A stretch of DNA of 33,695 nt, taken from positions 1-33,695 of the forward strand of contig NZ_NRRU01000059.1 of the NCBI RefSeq assembly GCF_016583785.1, given 5' to 3'. The notes beneath the pieces were generated by a model, which was not told the DNA's origin, made no database searches, and worked only from the letters and a program-made list of their open reading frames with translations. Source of the DNA: Rubrivivax gelatinosus (lineage in GTDB: Bacteria > Pseudomonadota > Gammaproteobacteria > Burkholderiales > Burkholderiaceae_C). A program made the translations under genes and the position numbers. Below, piece by piece: positions 16,307 to 24,864 of this stretch; position 1 is the stretch's first letter; each line of letters opens with the position of its first letter.

Positions 16307-18042
16307 TGGCGACGAAGCCCTGGGAAGACGCCACGCTGGCGGCGGCGGTGTTCGCCGTCGACCCGGCGGGCATCGGCGGCGTGCACCTGCGCTCGCCGGC
16401 CGGCCCGGTGCGTGACCGCTGGCTGGCGGCGCTGACGCGCGCGCTGCCGACGCCGCCGCGGCGCATGCCGGTGGGCATCGCCGACGACCGCCTGCTCGGC
16501 GGCCTGGACCTCGCCGGTACGCTGCAGGCCGGGCGCCCGGTGGCGCAGCGCGGCCTGCTCGCCGACGCCGACGGCGGCGTCGTGCTCGCGGTGATGGCCG
16601 AGCGCCTGCCGCCCGGCACCGCCGCCAAGATGGCGGCGGTGATGGACCGCGGCGAAGTCGTCGTCGAACGCGACGGCGTCGCGCTCGCGCACGACACACG
16701 TTTCGGCGTCATCGCCTTCGATGAAGGCGGCCCCGACGACGACCCGGTGCCGATCGCGCTCACCGACCGGCTGGGGCTGAAGCTCGACTTCACCCACATC
16801 CCGCCGCGCGAAGCGCCCGAAATCGATTTCGGCGACGTCGCCGACGCGCGTGCGCTGCTGCCGCGGGTGCGCTGCAGCGACGAGGCGCTGCAGGCGCTGG
16901 TCAACGCGGCGGTCGCGCTCGGCATCGCCTCGCTGCGCGCGCCGCTGCAGGCGCTGCGTGTGGCCTGCGCGCACGCAGCGCTGCACGGCCGCGAGACCGT
17001 CGAGGCCGAAGACGCCGGCGCCGCCGCGCGCCTGGTGTTCGCGCCGCGTGCGACGCAGCTGCCGCCGCAGCCCGAAGCCGAGGCCGAACCCGATCAGCCG
17101 CCGCCCCCGCCCGAACAGAATGACTCCGAGCAGCCGCCGCCCGACAGCGACGAGCAGCCCGAAGAGCTGAAGGGCCCGATGGAAGACCAGGTGCTCGACG
17201 CCGTGCTCGCCTCGCTGCCGCCGGCGCTGCTGGCGCAGATGCAGGCCGACTACGCTTCGCGCGAACGGGCCCGTTCGTCGGGCAAGTCGGGTGCGCTGCA
17301 CAAGGGCGGACACCGCGGCCGTCCGTCGGGCATCCGTCGCGGCGAACCCAAGGCCGGCCAGCGCCTGAACCTGATCGCGACGCTGCGTGCCGCCGCCCCC
17401 TGGCAGCGTGTGCGCGGCGCCGTCAAGCCGCGGGTGCAGGTGCGGCCCGACGACTTCCACGTCACCCACTACCGCCAGCGGCGCGAGACGACGACGATCT
17501 TCGTCGTCGACGCCTCGGGCTCGTCGGCACTGAACCGCATGGCCGAGGCCAAGGGCGCGGTCGAGCTGCTGCTGGCCGACTGCTACGTGCGCCGCGACAA
17601 GGTCGCGGTGATCGCCTTCCGCGGCAAGGCGGCCGAGTTGCTGCTGCCGCCGACACGCTCGCTGGTGCGCGCCAAACGCAGCCTGGCAGGCCTGCCCGGC
17701 GGCGGCGGCACGCCGCTGGCGGCGGCGCTGGACGCGGCCAGCGCGCTCGCCGAAGGCATCCGCCGCCGCGGCGACACGCCGCTGGTCGTGTTCCTGACCG
17801 ACGGTCGCGCCAACGTCGCGCTCGACGGCACCGGCGGCCGGCCCAAGGCCGAGGCCGACGCGCTCGACGCCGCCCGCCGCATGCTCGCCAGCGGCGCGGC
17901 GACGATGCTGATCGACACCTCGCCGCAGCCGGCGGCGCAGGCACGCAAGATCGCCGGCGCGATGCAGGCGACCTACATGCCCTTGCCGCATGCCGGCGCG
18001 CAGACGCTGTCGCAGGTGGTGCGCGCACGCGCCGGTGGCTGA
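16306..18042 (+). CDS. bchD: Magnesium chelatase subunit BchD
   Basis: A 578-residue chelatase subunit that scaffolds the BchI ring. The N-terminal AAA+-like domain (about 1-245) has lost the Walker A motif (PVGIADDRLLGG in that place), as usual for purple-bacterial BchD. A Pro- and acid-rich linker (about 251-290) follows. The C-terminal von Willebrand A domain (about 395-578) keeps the metal-ion site: DASGS at 402-406, GGGTP around Thr469 and LTDG with Asp499. A basic segment with GGHRGRPSGIRRG (334-346) precedes it. It overlaps bchI by one base and bchO by eight. Confidence 0.96.
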   Translation: MATKPWEDATLAAAVFAVDPAGIGGVHLRSPAGPVRDRWLAALTRALPTPPRRMPVGIADDRLLGGLDLAGTLQAGRPVAQRGLLADADGGVVLAVMAERLPPGTAAKMAAVMDRGEVVVERDGVALAHDTRFGVIAFDEGGPDDDPVPIALTDRLGLKLDFTHIPPREAPEIDFGDVADARALLPRVRCSDEALQALVNAAVALGIASLRAPLQALRVACAHAALHGRETVEAEDAGAAARLVFAPRATQLPPQPEAEAEPDQPPPPPEQNDSEQPPPDSDEQPEELKGPMEDQVLDAVLASLPPALLAQMQADYASRERARSSGKSGALHKGGHRGRPSGIRRGEPKAGQRLNLIATLRAAAPWQRVRGAVKPRVQVRPDDFHVTHYRQRRETTTIFVVDASGSSALNRMAEAKGAVELLLADCYVRRDKVAVIAFRGKAAELLLPPTRSLVRAKRSLAGLPGGGGTPLAAALDAASALAEGIRRRGDTPLVVFLTDGRANVALDGTGGRPKAEADALDAARRMLASGAATMLIDTSPQPAAQARKIAGAMQATYMPLPHAGAQTLSQVVRARAGG

Positions 18043-18868
18043 CGAACACCGCTTCGTGCACGCCGCCGGCCTGCGCTGGCACGTCGTCTGTTCGGGTCAG
18101 GGTGCGGGCACGATGCTGCTGCTGCACGGCACCGGCGCTTCGGCGCACAGCATGGCGCCGCTGATGCGGCTGCTGGGCGGGCGCTGGCGCCTCGTCGCGC
18201 CCGACCTGCCGGGCCATGGCGACACCAGCCGGCCGACACCGCAGCAGCTGACGCTGCCCGGCATGGCGGCGGCCGTCGGCGCGCTGCTGCAGGAACTGGA
18301 CTGCAAGCCCGACGTCATCGTCGGCCACTCGGCCGGGGCTGCGATCGCGGTGCAGATGGTGCTGGCCGGCCTGGCGCGGCCCTCGGTCGTGGTCTCGATC
18401 AACGGCGCCTTCCTGCCCTACGGCGGGCGCGCGGCGGCGCTGCTGTCGCCGCTGGCACGGCTGCTGTACGCGCAGACCTGGATCTCGCGCCTGTTCGCAC
18501 GCCGTGCCGCCGATCCTGCGGTCGTGCGCCGGCTGATCGAAGGCACCGGCTCGCACCTGGACGCCGCCGGCGTCGCCGCCTACCAGGCGCTGATGGTGCG
18601 CCCTGGCCACGCCGAGGCGGCGCTGGGCATGATGGCGCACTGGGACCTGAGCGGGCTGGCGCGCGACTTGCGCCGCTTCCCGGTGCCGCTGTGGCTGATG
18701 ATCGGCCTGCGCGACCGCGCGGTGCGGCCGGCGCAGGCGCGCGAGGTCGCCGCGCGCTGCCCGCAGGCGCTGCTGCTGCCGCTGCCGGGCCTGGGCCACC
18801 TGGCGCACGAGGAGTCGCCCGAAGCCGTCGCCCGGCTGCTCGAAGCGCTGCCGGTGCCGGCGGTATAA
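18035..18868 (+). CDS. bchO: BchO, alpha/beta hydrolase of the bacteriochlorophyll locus (GTG start)
   Basis: A 277-residue alpha/beta-hydrolase-fold protein. The oxyanion-type HGTG is at 31-34, the nucleophile elbow GHSAG at 97-101 (Ser99), and the C-terminal catalytic His is in LPGLGH (His255). BchO genes follow bchI-bchD in many purple bacteria and are annotated as putative magnesium-chelatase accessory proteins; the substrate is not known. The start is GTG at 18035, inside the bchD tail, giving an 8-bp overlap and MADEHRFVHAAGLRWHV as N-terminus, the normal BchO beginning. Confidence 0.93.
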   Translation: MADEHRFVHAAGLRWHVVCSGQGAGTMLLLHGTGASAHSMAPLMRLLGGRWRLVAPDLPGHGDTSRPTPQQLTLPGMAAAVGALLQELDCKPDVIVGHSAGAAIAVQMVLAGLARPSVVVSINGAFLPYGGRAAALLSPLARLLYAQTWISRLFARRAADPAVVRRLIEGTGSHLDAAGVAAYQALMVRPGHAEAALGMMAHWDLSGLARDLRRFPVPLWLMIGLRDRAVRPAQAREVAARCPQALLLPLPGLGHLAHEESPEAVARLLEALPVPAV

Positions 18869-18899
18869 ACCTCCTCGCGCATCCGACTGGAGGAACCCG

Positions 18900-20429
18900 A
18901 TGCACCAGACCCTGGAGGCCCTGCTGCGCGCCGGTGCCGAAGACGCCGTCGCCTTCGCCGCGCCGGGACGCGCGCCGCTGAACTACCGCGGGCTGCGTGC
19001 GCAGATTGCCGGCACCGTGGCGACGCTGAACACGCTGGGCGTGGGCCGCGGCGAGCGCGTCGCGATCGTGCTCGCCAACGGCCCCGAGATGGCGAGCTGC
19101 TTCGTCGCCTGCGCCAGCGGCGTCGCCAGCGCGCCGCTGAACCCGGCCTACCGCGCCGAGGAGTTCGAGTTCTACCTGTCGGACCTGGGCGCCAAGGCGC
19201 TGATCGTCGAGCGTGGCAGCGCCTCGCCGGCGGTGGCGGTGGCCGAACGCCTGGGCGTGCGTGTGCTCGAGCTCGTCGTCGCCGACGGCGCGCCGGCCGG
19301 TGCCTTCACGCTGGTGCCGCGTGCCACCGCGGTGGCCACCGTGCCGGCGGTGCAGGGCGGTTTCGCCCAGCCGGGCGACGTTTCCATGGTGCTGCACACC
19401 TCGGGCACGACCTCGCGGCCCAAGATCGTGCCGCTGTCGCAGGCCAACCTGGCGGCGTCGGCGCAGCACATCCGCGACACGCTGCAGCTGACGCCGGCCG
19501 ACGGCGGCCTGAACGTGATGCCGCTGTTCCACATCCACGGCCTGATCGCCGGCGTGCTGGCGCCGCTGGCCGCGGGTTCGCGCATCTTCTGCACGCCGGG
19601 TTTCGACGCGCTGAAGTTCTTCGGCTGGATGGACGAGGCCGCACCCAGCTGGTACACGGCGGTGCCGACGATGCACCAGGCGATCCTGGGGCGCGCGCGG
19701 CGCAACGCCGAGGTCATCGCGCGCCACCCGCTGCGTTTCCTGCGTTCGTCCTCGTCGTCGATGCCGCCGCAGGTGATCAGCGAGCTCGAAGCGGTGTTCG
19801 GCGCGCCGCTGATCGAGGCCTACGGCATGACCGAGGCCACGCACCAGATGGCCAGCAATCCGCTGCCGCCGGCGCTGCGCAAGCCCGGCTCGGTCGGCCC
19901 GGCGGCCGGCCCCGAGATCGCGATCATGGACGAGGAGGGCACTCTGCTGCCGCGCGGCGCCGTCGGCGAGATCGTGATCCGCGGCCCCAACGTCACCGCC
20001 GGCTACGAGTCCAACCCCAAGGCCAACGCCGAGGCCTTCACCAACGGCTGGTTCCGCACCGGCGACCAGGGCACGCTCGACGCCGAGGGCTACGTCACGA
20101 TCACCGGGCGCCTGAAGGAGATCATCAACCGCGGCGGCGAGAAGATCAGCCCGCGCGAGATCGACGAGATCCTGATGGACCACCCGGCGGTGGCGCAGGT
20201 GGTCTGCTTCGGCATGCCGCACCCCAAGCTGGGCGAGGAGGTGGCCGCGGCCGTCGTGCTGCACGAAGGCCAGCAGCCCAGCGAACGCGAGCTGCAGGAC
20301 TTCGTCGCCGCGCGTGTCGCCGACTTCAAGGTGCCCAGGCGCATCCTGTTCATGGCCGAGATCCCCAAGGGCGCGACCGGCAAGCTGCAGCGCATCGGCA
20401 TGGCCGCCAAGCTCGGGCTGGGCGCATGA
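18900..20429 (+). CDS. AMP-forming acyl-CoA ligase (oxalate-CoA ligase-like)
   Basis: A 509-residue member of the ANL superfamily, which activates a carboxylic acid with ATP to an acyl-AMP and then to the CoA thioester. The P-loop LHTSGTTSRPK is at 165-175, YGMTEATHQM at 308-317, GWFRTGD at 383-389, the hinge GRLKEIINRGGEKISP at 403-418 and the C-terminal catalytic Lys495 in PKGATGK. The run SSSSSMPPQV (283-292) and the overall length remind me of the oxalyl-CoA synthetase group, but the acid is not proven. GGAGGA precedes the ATG at a good distance. The gene starts 31 bp after bchO and overlaps the next gene by ATGA. Confidence 0.88.
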   Translation: MHQTLEALLRAGAEDAVAFAAPGRAPLNYRGLRAQIAGTVATLNTLGVGRGERVAIVLANGPEMASCFVACASGVASAPLNPAYRAEEFEFYLSDLGAKALIVERGSASPAVAVAERLGVRVLELVVADGAPAGAFTLVPRATAVATVPAVQGGFAQPGDVSMVLHTSGTTSRPKIVPLSQANLAASAQHIRDTLQLTPADGGLNVMPLFHIHGLIAGVLAPLAAGSRIFCTPGFDALKFFGWMDEAAPSWYTAVPTMHQAILGRARRNAEVIARHPLRFLRSSSSSMPPQVISELEAVFGAPLIEAYGMTEATHQMASNPLPPALRKPGSVGPAAGPEIAIMDEEGTLLPRGAVGEIVIRGPNVTAGYESNPKANAEAFTNGWFRTGDQGTLDAEGYVTITGRLKEIINRGGEKISPREIDEILMDHPAVAQVVCFGMPHPKLGEEVAAAVVLHEGQQPSERELQDFVAARVADFKVPRRILFMAEIPKGATGKLQRIGMAAKLGLGA

Positions 20430-21433
20430 AGATCACGATCGTCGGCGCCGGCGCGATCGGCGGCTACCTCGGCGCGCGCCTGTCGGCCGCCGGCGAACAG
20501 GTCAGCTTCATCGCGCGCGGGCGCAACCTGGCGGCGATCCGTGAGCGTGGTTTCCGTCTGATCCTGGAGGACGGCAGCGAACTCGCCGCGCCCGAAGCGC
20601 GCGCCTTCGAACGCACCGAAGAAGCCGGGCCGCAGGACGTCGTCGTGCTCGCCGTCAAGGCGCACCAGGTGGCCGACCTGCTGCCCGGGTTGCCGGCGCT
20701 GCTGGCGCCGCACACCAGCGTCGTCACGATGATCAACGGCGTGCCCTGGTGGTACTTCCACAAGCTCGCCGGCCCGTACGAAGGGCGACGGCTGGAGAGC
20801 GTGGACCCGGGCGGGCGCATCGCCGCGGCGATCGCGCCGGAGCGCGTCATCGGCGGCATCGTCTATCCGGCGGCCGAACTCGTGGAGCCCGGCCTGGTGC
20901 GTGTCGTCGAAGGCAACCGTTTTTCGATCGGCGAGCCCGACGGCAGCCGCAGCGAACGGGTCGAGGCGCTGGCGCAGGTGCTGATGCGCGCCGGCTTCAA
21001 GGCGCCGGTGGCGCGCGACATCCGCGCCGAACTCTGGGTCAAGCTCTGGGGCAACCTCTGCTTCAACCCGATCAGCGCGCTGACGCACGCGACGCTGCAA
21101 GACATCTGCCGCTTCGGCCCGACGCGCACGCTCGCCGCCGCCGCGATGGCCGAGGCACAGGCGGTGGCCGAGGCGCTGGGCGTGCGTTTTCGCATCACGC
21201 TGGAGCAGCGCCTGGCCGGCGCCGAGGCGGTGGGCGCGCACAAGACCTCGATGCTGCAGGACGTCGAACACGGGCGTGCGCTGGAACTCGAGGCGCTGGT
21301 CGGCGCGGTGGCCGAACTCGGCCGCATCGTCGAGCGGCCGACACCGACGGTGGATGCGCTGCACGCGCTGGCTTCGCTGCTGGCGCGCACGCTGGCGGCG
21401 CACCAAGGCCGGCTGGCGCTGCAGCCGGCCTGA
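20426..21433 (+). CDS. Ketopantoate reductase (PanE/ApbA) family protein
   Basis: A 335-residue NADPH-dependent reductase of the 2-dehydropantoate 2-reductase family. The Rossmann motif GAGAIGGYLG is at 7-16, and LAVKAHQ is at 75-81. The MINGVPWWY segment has Asn104, and the catalytic Lys206 lies in WVKLWGNLCFNPISALT, with Asn210 and Asn214 nearby. The true panE reaction makes pantoate for CoA, but many genomes hold paralogues with other 2-oxoacid substrates. The start codon overlaps the acyl-CoA ligase stop (ATGA), so the two act in one pathway or at least one transcript; the substrate is open. A strong hairpin follows 13 bp after the stop. Confidence 0.88.
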   Translation: MKITIVGAGAIGGYLGARLSAAGEQVSFIARGRNLAAIRERGFRLILEDGSELAAPEARAFERTEEAGPQDVVVLAVKAHQVADLLPGLPALLAPHTSVVTMINGVPWWYFHKLAGPYEGRRLESVDPGGRIAAAIAPERVIGGIVYPAAELVEPGLVRVVEGNRFSIGEPDGSRSERVEALAQVLMRAGFKAPVARDIRAELWVKLWGNLCFNPISALTHATLQDICRFGPTRTLAAAAMAEAQAVAEALGVRFRITLEQRLAGAEAVGAHKTSMLQDVEHGRALELEALVGAVAELGRIVERPTPTVDALHALASLLARTLAAHQGRLALQPA

Positions 21434-21446
21434 GGCCGGAAACGAC

Positions 21447-21470
21447 GAACCCCGCCGGGCGGCGGGGTTC
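21447..21470. terminator. Strong hairpin between convergent operons
   Basis: GAACCCCGCC (21447-21456), loop GGGC, GGCGGGGTTC (21461-21470) is a perfect 10-bp stem. It lies between the stops of the PanE-like gene (plus, 21433) and the universal stress gene (minus, 21491) and can act in both directions. The U tract is lacking on the plus strand, so termination strength is inferred. Confidence 0.75.
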
Positions 21471-21490
21471 GGGGCTGGAGAAGGGCGCGA

Positions 21491-21925
21491 TCAGCGCACG
21501 ACCAGCACCGGCAGCGTGCCGTGCGTCAGCACCTTCTGCGTTTCGCTGCCCAGCAGCAGCGCGCTGACGCCGCGGCGGCCGTGCGAGGCCATCACGATCA
21601 GGTCACAGCCCTGGTTCTTGGCGTGGTCGATGATCGCTTCCCAGGGGTGCAGGGCCTCGATCGTGTGGCCGTGCGCGCTCACGCCGGCTTGTGTCGCCTG
21701 CTCGACGACGGCCTTCACGCGGCCGGCGGCGATGCGTTCCTGCGCGTCGTAGAACTCCTGCGGCGGCACCGGCTGCATCTCGGAGATCGCGCTGTAGGGG
21801 AAGGGCTCCTTGATGCCGACCGCGAACAGCTCGGCACCGCAGAGCTTGGCGAGTTCGACCGCCGTCTCGACCGCCTTCGCCGTGATCTCGGATCCGTCGG
21901 TGGGGACCAGGATGCGCTTGTACAT
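21491..21925 (-). CDS. Universal stress protein, UspA family
   Basis: A 144-residue single-domain universal stress protein. The N-terminus MYKRILVPTDGSE is the family start. The ATP-binding signature G-2x-G-9x-G-S is complete in GRRGVSALLLGSE near residues 115-130, and VLVVR closes the fold, so this is an ATP-binding type. The ATG at 21925 has a good GAGGAG upstream. The sulfurtransferase gene ends 81 bp upstream on the same strand, and a short dyad GAGTC/GACTC lies in that gap. Whether it is expressed with the upstream operon or on its own is not clear. Confidence 0.92.
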   Translation of the reverse strand: MYKRILVPTDGSEITAKAVETAVELAKLCGAELFAVGIKEPFPYSAISEMQPVPPQEFYDAQERIAAGRVKAVVEQATQAGVSAHGHTIEALHPWEAIIDHAKNQGCDLIVMASHGRRGVSALLLGSETQKVLTHGTLPVLVVR

Positions 21926-22005
21926 GGAGACTCCTCGTGGTTCGATGGTGTGAGTGTTCTGCAGTGCCGGTGTTCCCGCAAGCGAGTCCACAGGCTTGAC
22001 TCGTA

Positions 22006-22839
22006 TCAGCCGCGGGCGACAGGGCGCGAGGCGTCCTGGCACCACTCGCTCCACGAGCCCGGGTACAGGCGCATGCCGTCGAAACCGGCGTGTGCCATCG
22101 CCAGCAGGTTGTGGCAGGCGGTGACGCCGCTGCCGCACTGCAGCACGATGTGGTCGGCCGGTGTCGCCCAGCGCTCGAACTCGGCGCGCAATGCCGGCGC
22201 CGGCTTGAAGCGGCCGTCGGCCTGCAGGTTGTCCTTGAAGAAGCGGTTGGTGGCGCCGGGGATGTGGCCGCCGACCGGGTCTATCGGTTCGACCTCGCCG
22301 CGGAAACGTTCGCCGCCGCGTGCGTCGACGATGCGCAGGTGGCCGATCGCCGCCAGCAGCGACTCGGCGGCGATCGTCGCCATCGCCGGCTCCGCCGACG
22401 CGGGGTAGGGCGGCAGCGTTTCCGCGGGCGCGCTCGCCGTCGCGAGTTCGCCACCGGCAGCCAGCCAGGCGGCCGGGCCGCCGTCGAGCACGGCGACCTT
22501 GCCGTGGCCCAGCCACTTCAGCAGCCACCAGGCGCGCGCCGCGTAGGGGCCGCCCTGGGCGTCGTAGACCACGACCTGGGTCTCGGGGCCTATGCCCCAG
22601 CCGCCGACGGTGGCGGCGAAGGCGGCGCGGTCGGGCAGCGGGTGGCGGCCGCGGCGGCCGTCGCCCTTGGCCGCCGACAGCTCGCGCTCGAGGTGGGCAT
22701 AGCGGGCACCCGGCAGGTGGCCGGCGGCGTAGGCACGCTCGCCGGCGCCGGGGTCGGCCAGGTCGAAGCCGCAGTCGAGCACGACCGCGTCCGGTGTCGC
22801 GCGCAGCTCTTCGGCGCTGATCAGGGTGGTGAAAACCAT
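22006..22839 (-). CDS. sseA: 3-mercaptopyruvate/thiosulfate sulfurtransferase (tandem rhodanese)
   Basis: A 277-residue protein of two rhodanese domains. The N-terminal one is inactive (about 1-135, with AYAAGHLPGARYAHLE at 37-52 and VVYDAQGGPYAARAWWLL at 90-107). The C-terminal one carries the active-site loop CGSGVTA from Cys235. This loop, CGSGVT rather than CRKGVT, is the form described for SseA-type 3-mercaptopyruvate sulfurtransferases, which move sulfane sulfur to thiols or cyanide. The EamA gene ends one base upstream of its start, so it is almost certainly part of the same operon. No ribosome-binding site beyond GGAG inside the EamA tail (about -10) was needed for the start choice. 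Confidence 0.9.
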   Translation of the reverse strand: MVFTTLISAEELRATPDAVVLDCGFDLADPGAGERAYAAGHLPGARYAHLERELSAAKGDGRRGRHPLPDRAAFAATVGGWGIGPETQVVVYDAQGGPYAARAWWLLKWLGHGKVAVLDGGPAAWLAAGGELATASAPAETLPPYPASAEPAMATIAAESLLAAIGHLRIVDARGGERFRGEVEPIDPVGGHIPGATNRFFKDNLQADGRFKPAPALRAEFERWATPADHIVLQCGSGVTACHNLLAMAHAGFDGMRLYPGSWSEWCQDASRPVARG

Positions 22840-22840
22840 C

Positions 22841-23755
22841 TCAAGTCTCCGTGGGAGGGGGAATCCGGGTGTTGCCCCGGCGCGCGAGCGCGGTGGCGCC
22901 GATGCCCGAGGCGACGATCAGCGCCATGCCGGCCAGCGCCGAGACGGTCACCGGGTCGTCGAACAGCCAGACGCCGAAGCCGAAGGAAAAGACGATGCCC
23001 AGATACTGCAGCACCGCGTTCGTCATCGCCTGGCCGATCGCGTAGGCGCGCGTCATCATCAGCTGCGCCGCCGAAGCCAGCACCCCGGTGGCCAGCAGCA
23101 GCAACACGCCGCGCACGGTGTGCGGGTGCGGCCCGCCGCCCACGAACATCAGCAGCGCGCCGGCCGCGACGCCGGCGGCGGCGAAGTAGAAGACGATGCG
23201 TTCTTCGGGTTCACCGGCCTGGCCCAGCGAGCGCACGTGCAGATAGGCCCGCGCCGACAGCAGCCCCGAGACCAGCCCGGCCAGGCCGTACAGGAGCTGG
23301 CGCGCATCGAGCGTGGGTTTGAGGATCAGCGCCACGCCGGCGAAGCCGGCCAGCACCGCCAGCACCAGGCGCGCATCCTGGCGCTGGCCACCGCCCCAGG
23401 CGGCGCCGACGATGAACACGGCGACCCACACCGACGAGGTGTAGTTCAGCGTCATCGCCGTGGCCAGCGGCAGCGCGCCCAGTGCATAAAACCACAGGCA
23501 CATGCCGCCGATGCCGGCGGCGCTGCGCCGCAGGTGCAGCAGCGGCACGCGCGTGGCCAGCGGCGTGCCGCCGGCGCGCAGCAGCAGTGCCATCAGCACG
23601 ACGCCGACGGCCGAGCGGTACATCACGATCTCGCCGGCCCCGTACTGCGCCGACGCGAGCTTGACGCACAGCCCCATCGCCGCGAACAGAAAGGCGGCGC
23701 CCGTGATCAGCAAGGGCGCGCGCAGCGGCCCGGTGGCCGGCCGCGCGCGGCTCAC
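22841..23755 (-). CDS. EamA/RhaT-family transporter (drug/metabolite transporter superfamily)
   Basis: A 304-residue membrane protein with about ten hydrophobic helices in two EamA repeats. The first starts at APLLITGAAFLFAAMGLCVK and includes the conserved EIVMYRS motif; the second begins near LLYGLAGLVSGLL. These proteins export or import metabolites; the cargo cannot be read from sequence. GTG at 23755 was chosen as start because it overlaps the Rieske gene's stop (GTGA) and gives a short cytosolic MSRARPATG leader. The tight coupling to an oxygenase and a sulfurtransferase hints that it handles a compound of the same pathway. Confidence 0.85.
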   Translation of the reverse strand: MSRARPATGPLRAPLLITGAAFLFAAMGLCVKLASAQYGAGEIVMYRSAVGVVLMALLLRAGGTPLATRVPLLHLRRSAAGIGGMCLWFYALGALPLATAMTLNYTSSVWVAVFIVGAAWGGGQRQDARLVLAVLAGFAGVALILKPTLDARQLLYGLAGLVSGLLSARAYLHVRSLGQAGEPEERIVFYFAAAGVAAGALLMFVGGGPHPHTVRGVLLLLATGVLASAAQLMMTRAYAIGQAMTNAVLQYLGIVFSFGFGVWLFDDPVTVSALAGMALIVASGIGATALARRGNTRIPPPTET

Positions 23756-24864
23756 CGCGGAAGCTTCATCTGCCGCCGATACCACTCGTGGAACTGCTGC
23801 ATGCCGTCTTCCATCGGGCTCTGGTAGGGCCCGACCTCGTCGTCGCCGCGTTGCATCAGCGCGCGCCGCCCCGCGTCCATGCGCAGCGCGATCTCGTCGT
23901 CCTCGATGCAGGTCTCCATGTAGGCGGCCTGCTGGGCTTCGACGAACTCGCGTTCGAACAGCGCGATCTCCTCCGGATAGAAGAACTCGACCAGGTTCAG
24001 CGTCTTCTGCGGCCCCCGGGGGTGCAGCGACGAGACCACGAGCACGTGCGGATACCACTCGACCATCAGGGTCGGGTAGACCGTCAGCCACACCGCGCCC
24101 TGCGCCGGCGCCGCGCCGCCGCGGTAGGCGAGCAGCGCGTCGTGCCAGCGCCGGTACACCGGCGAGCCCGGCCGCTCCAGCGCCCGGTGCACGCCGACGG
24201 TCTGCACCGAATGGTGGGCGCCGAACTCCCAGCTCAGGTCGTCACAGGTGACGAAGGAGCCGAGCCCGGGGTGGAAGGGGCCGACGTGGTAGTCCTCGAG
24301 GTAGACCTCGATGAAGGTCTTCCAGTTGTAGTCGCACTCGTGCACGACCGCGCGGTCGAAGACGTAGCCCGAGAAGTCCAGCAGCGGTTGCGGCGCCATG
24401 CCCGAGAGCTCGGCCGCCACCTCGCGTTCGCTGGCTTCGAACAGCAGCCCGTTCCAGGACTGCAGCGGGTAGCGCTTCAGGTTCAGGCAGGGGTCCTGCG
24501 GGAAGTGCGGCGCGCCGACGAGCTGGCCTTCGAGGTCGTAGGTCCAGCGGTGCAGCGGGCAGACGACGTTGCCCTGCGTGCGGCCACGGCCCTTGAGCAT
24601 CACCGCCTGGCGGTGGCGGCAGACGTTGGACAGCAGCTCGATGCCGCTGTCGTGGCGCACGAGCGCGCGCCCTTCGCCTTCGTGGATCAGCGCGTGGTAG
24701 TCGCCGACGGCGGGCACCGCGAGTTCGTGCCCGACGTAACGCGGCGCGGAGTCGAAGATGAGCTTCTGTTCCGCGCGGAACAGATCCTCATCGAAATAGC
24801 GGTTGACGGAAAGCTGCGACTTGCTTGCTTCGAGAGCTTCGAGACTGATGCTCAGGTCAGACAT
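23752..24864 (-). CDS. Rieske non-haem iron oxygenase, large subunit
   Basis: A 370-residue aromatic-ring-hydroxylating-type oxygenase. The Rieske 2Fe-2S site has Cys82-x-His84 and Cys102-x2-His105 (CRH and CPLH). The mononuclear iron site has His193 and His198 in LEDYHVGPFHPG, with Asp322 or Asp323 in CIEDDEIALRMDAGRRAL as third ligand. The bridge EVYLED carries the acidic residue that links the two centres. Length and the single-gene layout fit the one-component-type oxygenases with a separate reductase; no reductase gene lies nearby. The substrate is unknown. The ATG at 24864 has GGAGGAT about 12 bases upstream. A longer start (12 more residues) is possible but lacks support. Confidence 0.92.
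   Translation of the reverse strand: MSDLSISLEALEASKSQLSVNRYFDEDLFRAEQKLIFDSAPRYVGHELAVPAVGDYHALIHEGEGRALVRHDSGIELLSNVCRHRQAVMLKGRGRTQGNVVCPLHRWTYDLEGQLVGAPHFPQDPCLNLKRYPLQSWNGLLFEASEREVAAELSGMAPQPLLDFSGYVFDRAVVHECDYNWKTFIEVYLEDYHVGPFHPGLGSFVTCDDLSWEFGAHHSVQTVGVHRALERPGSPVYRRWHDALLAYRGGAAPAQGAVWLTVYPTLMVEWYPHVLVVSSLHPRGPQKTLNLVEFFYPEEIALFEREFVEAQQAAYMETCIEDDEIALRMDAGRRALMQRGDDEVGPYQSPMEDGMQQFHEWYRRQMKLPR

Noticed and set aside
16306..16900. BchD without a Walker A as a broken gene
   Set aside because: Loss of the P-loop in the N-terminal AAA+ domain is normal for purple-bacterial BchD, and the rest of the protein is intact.
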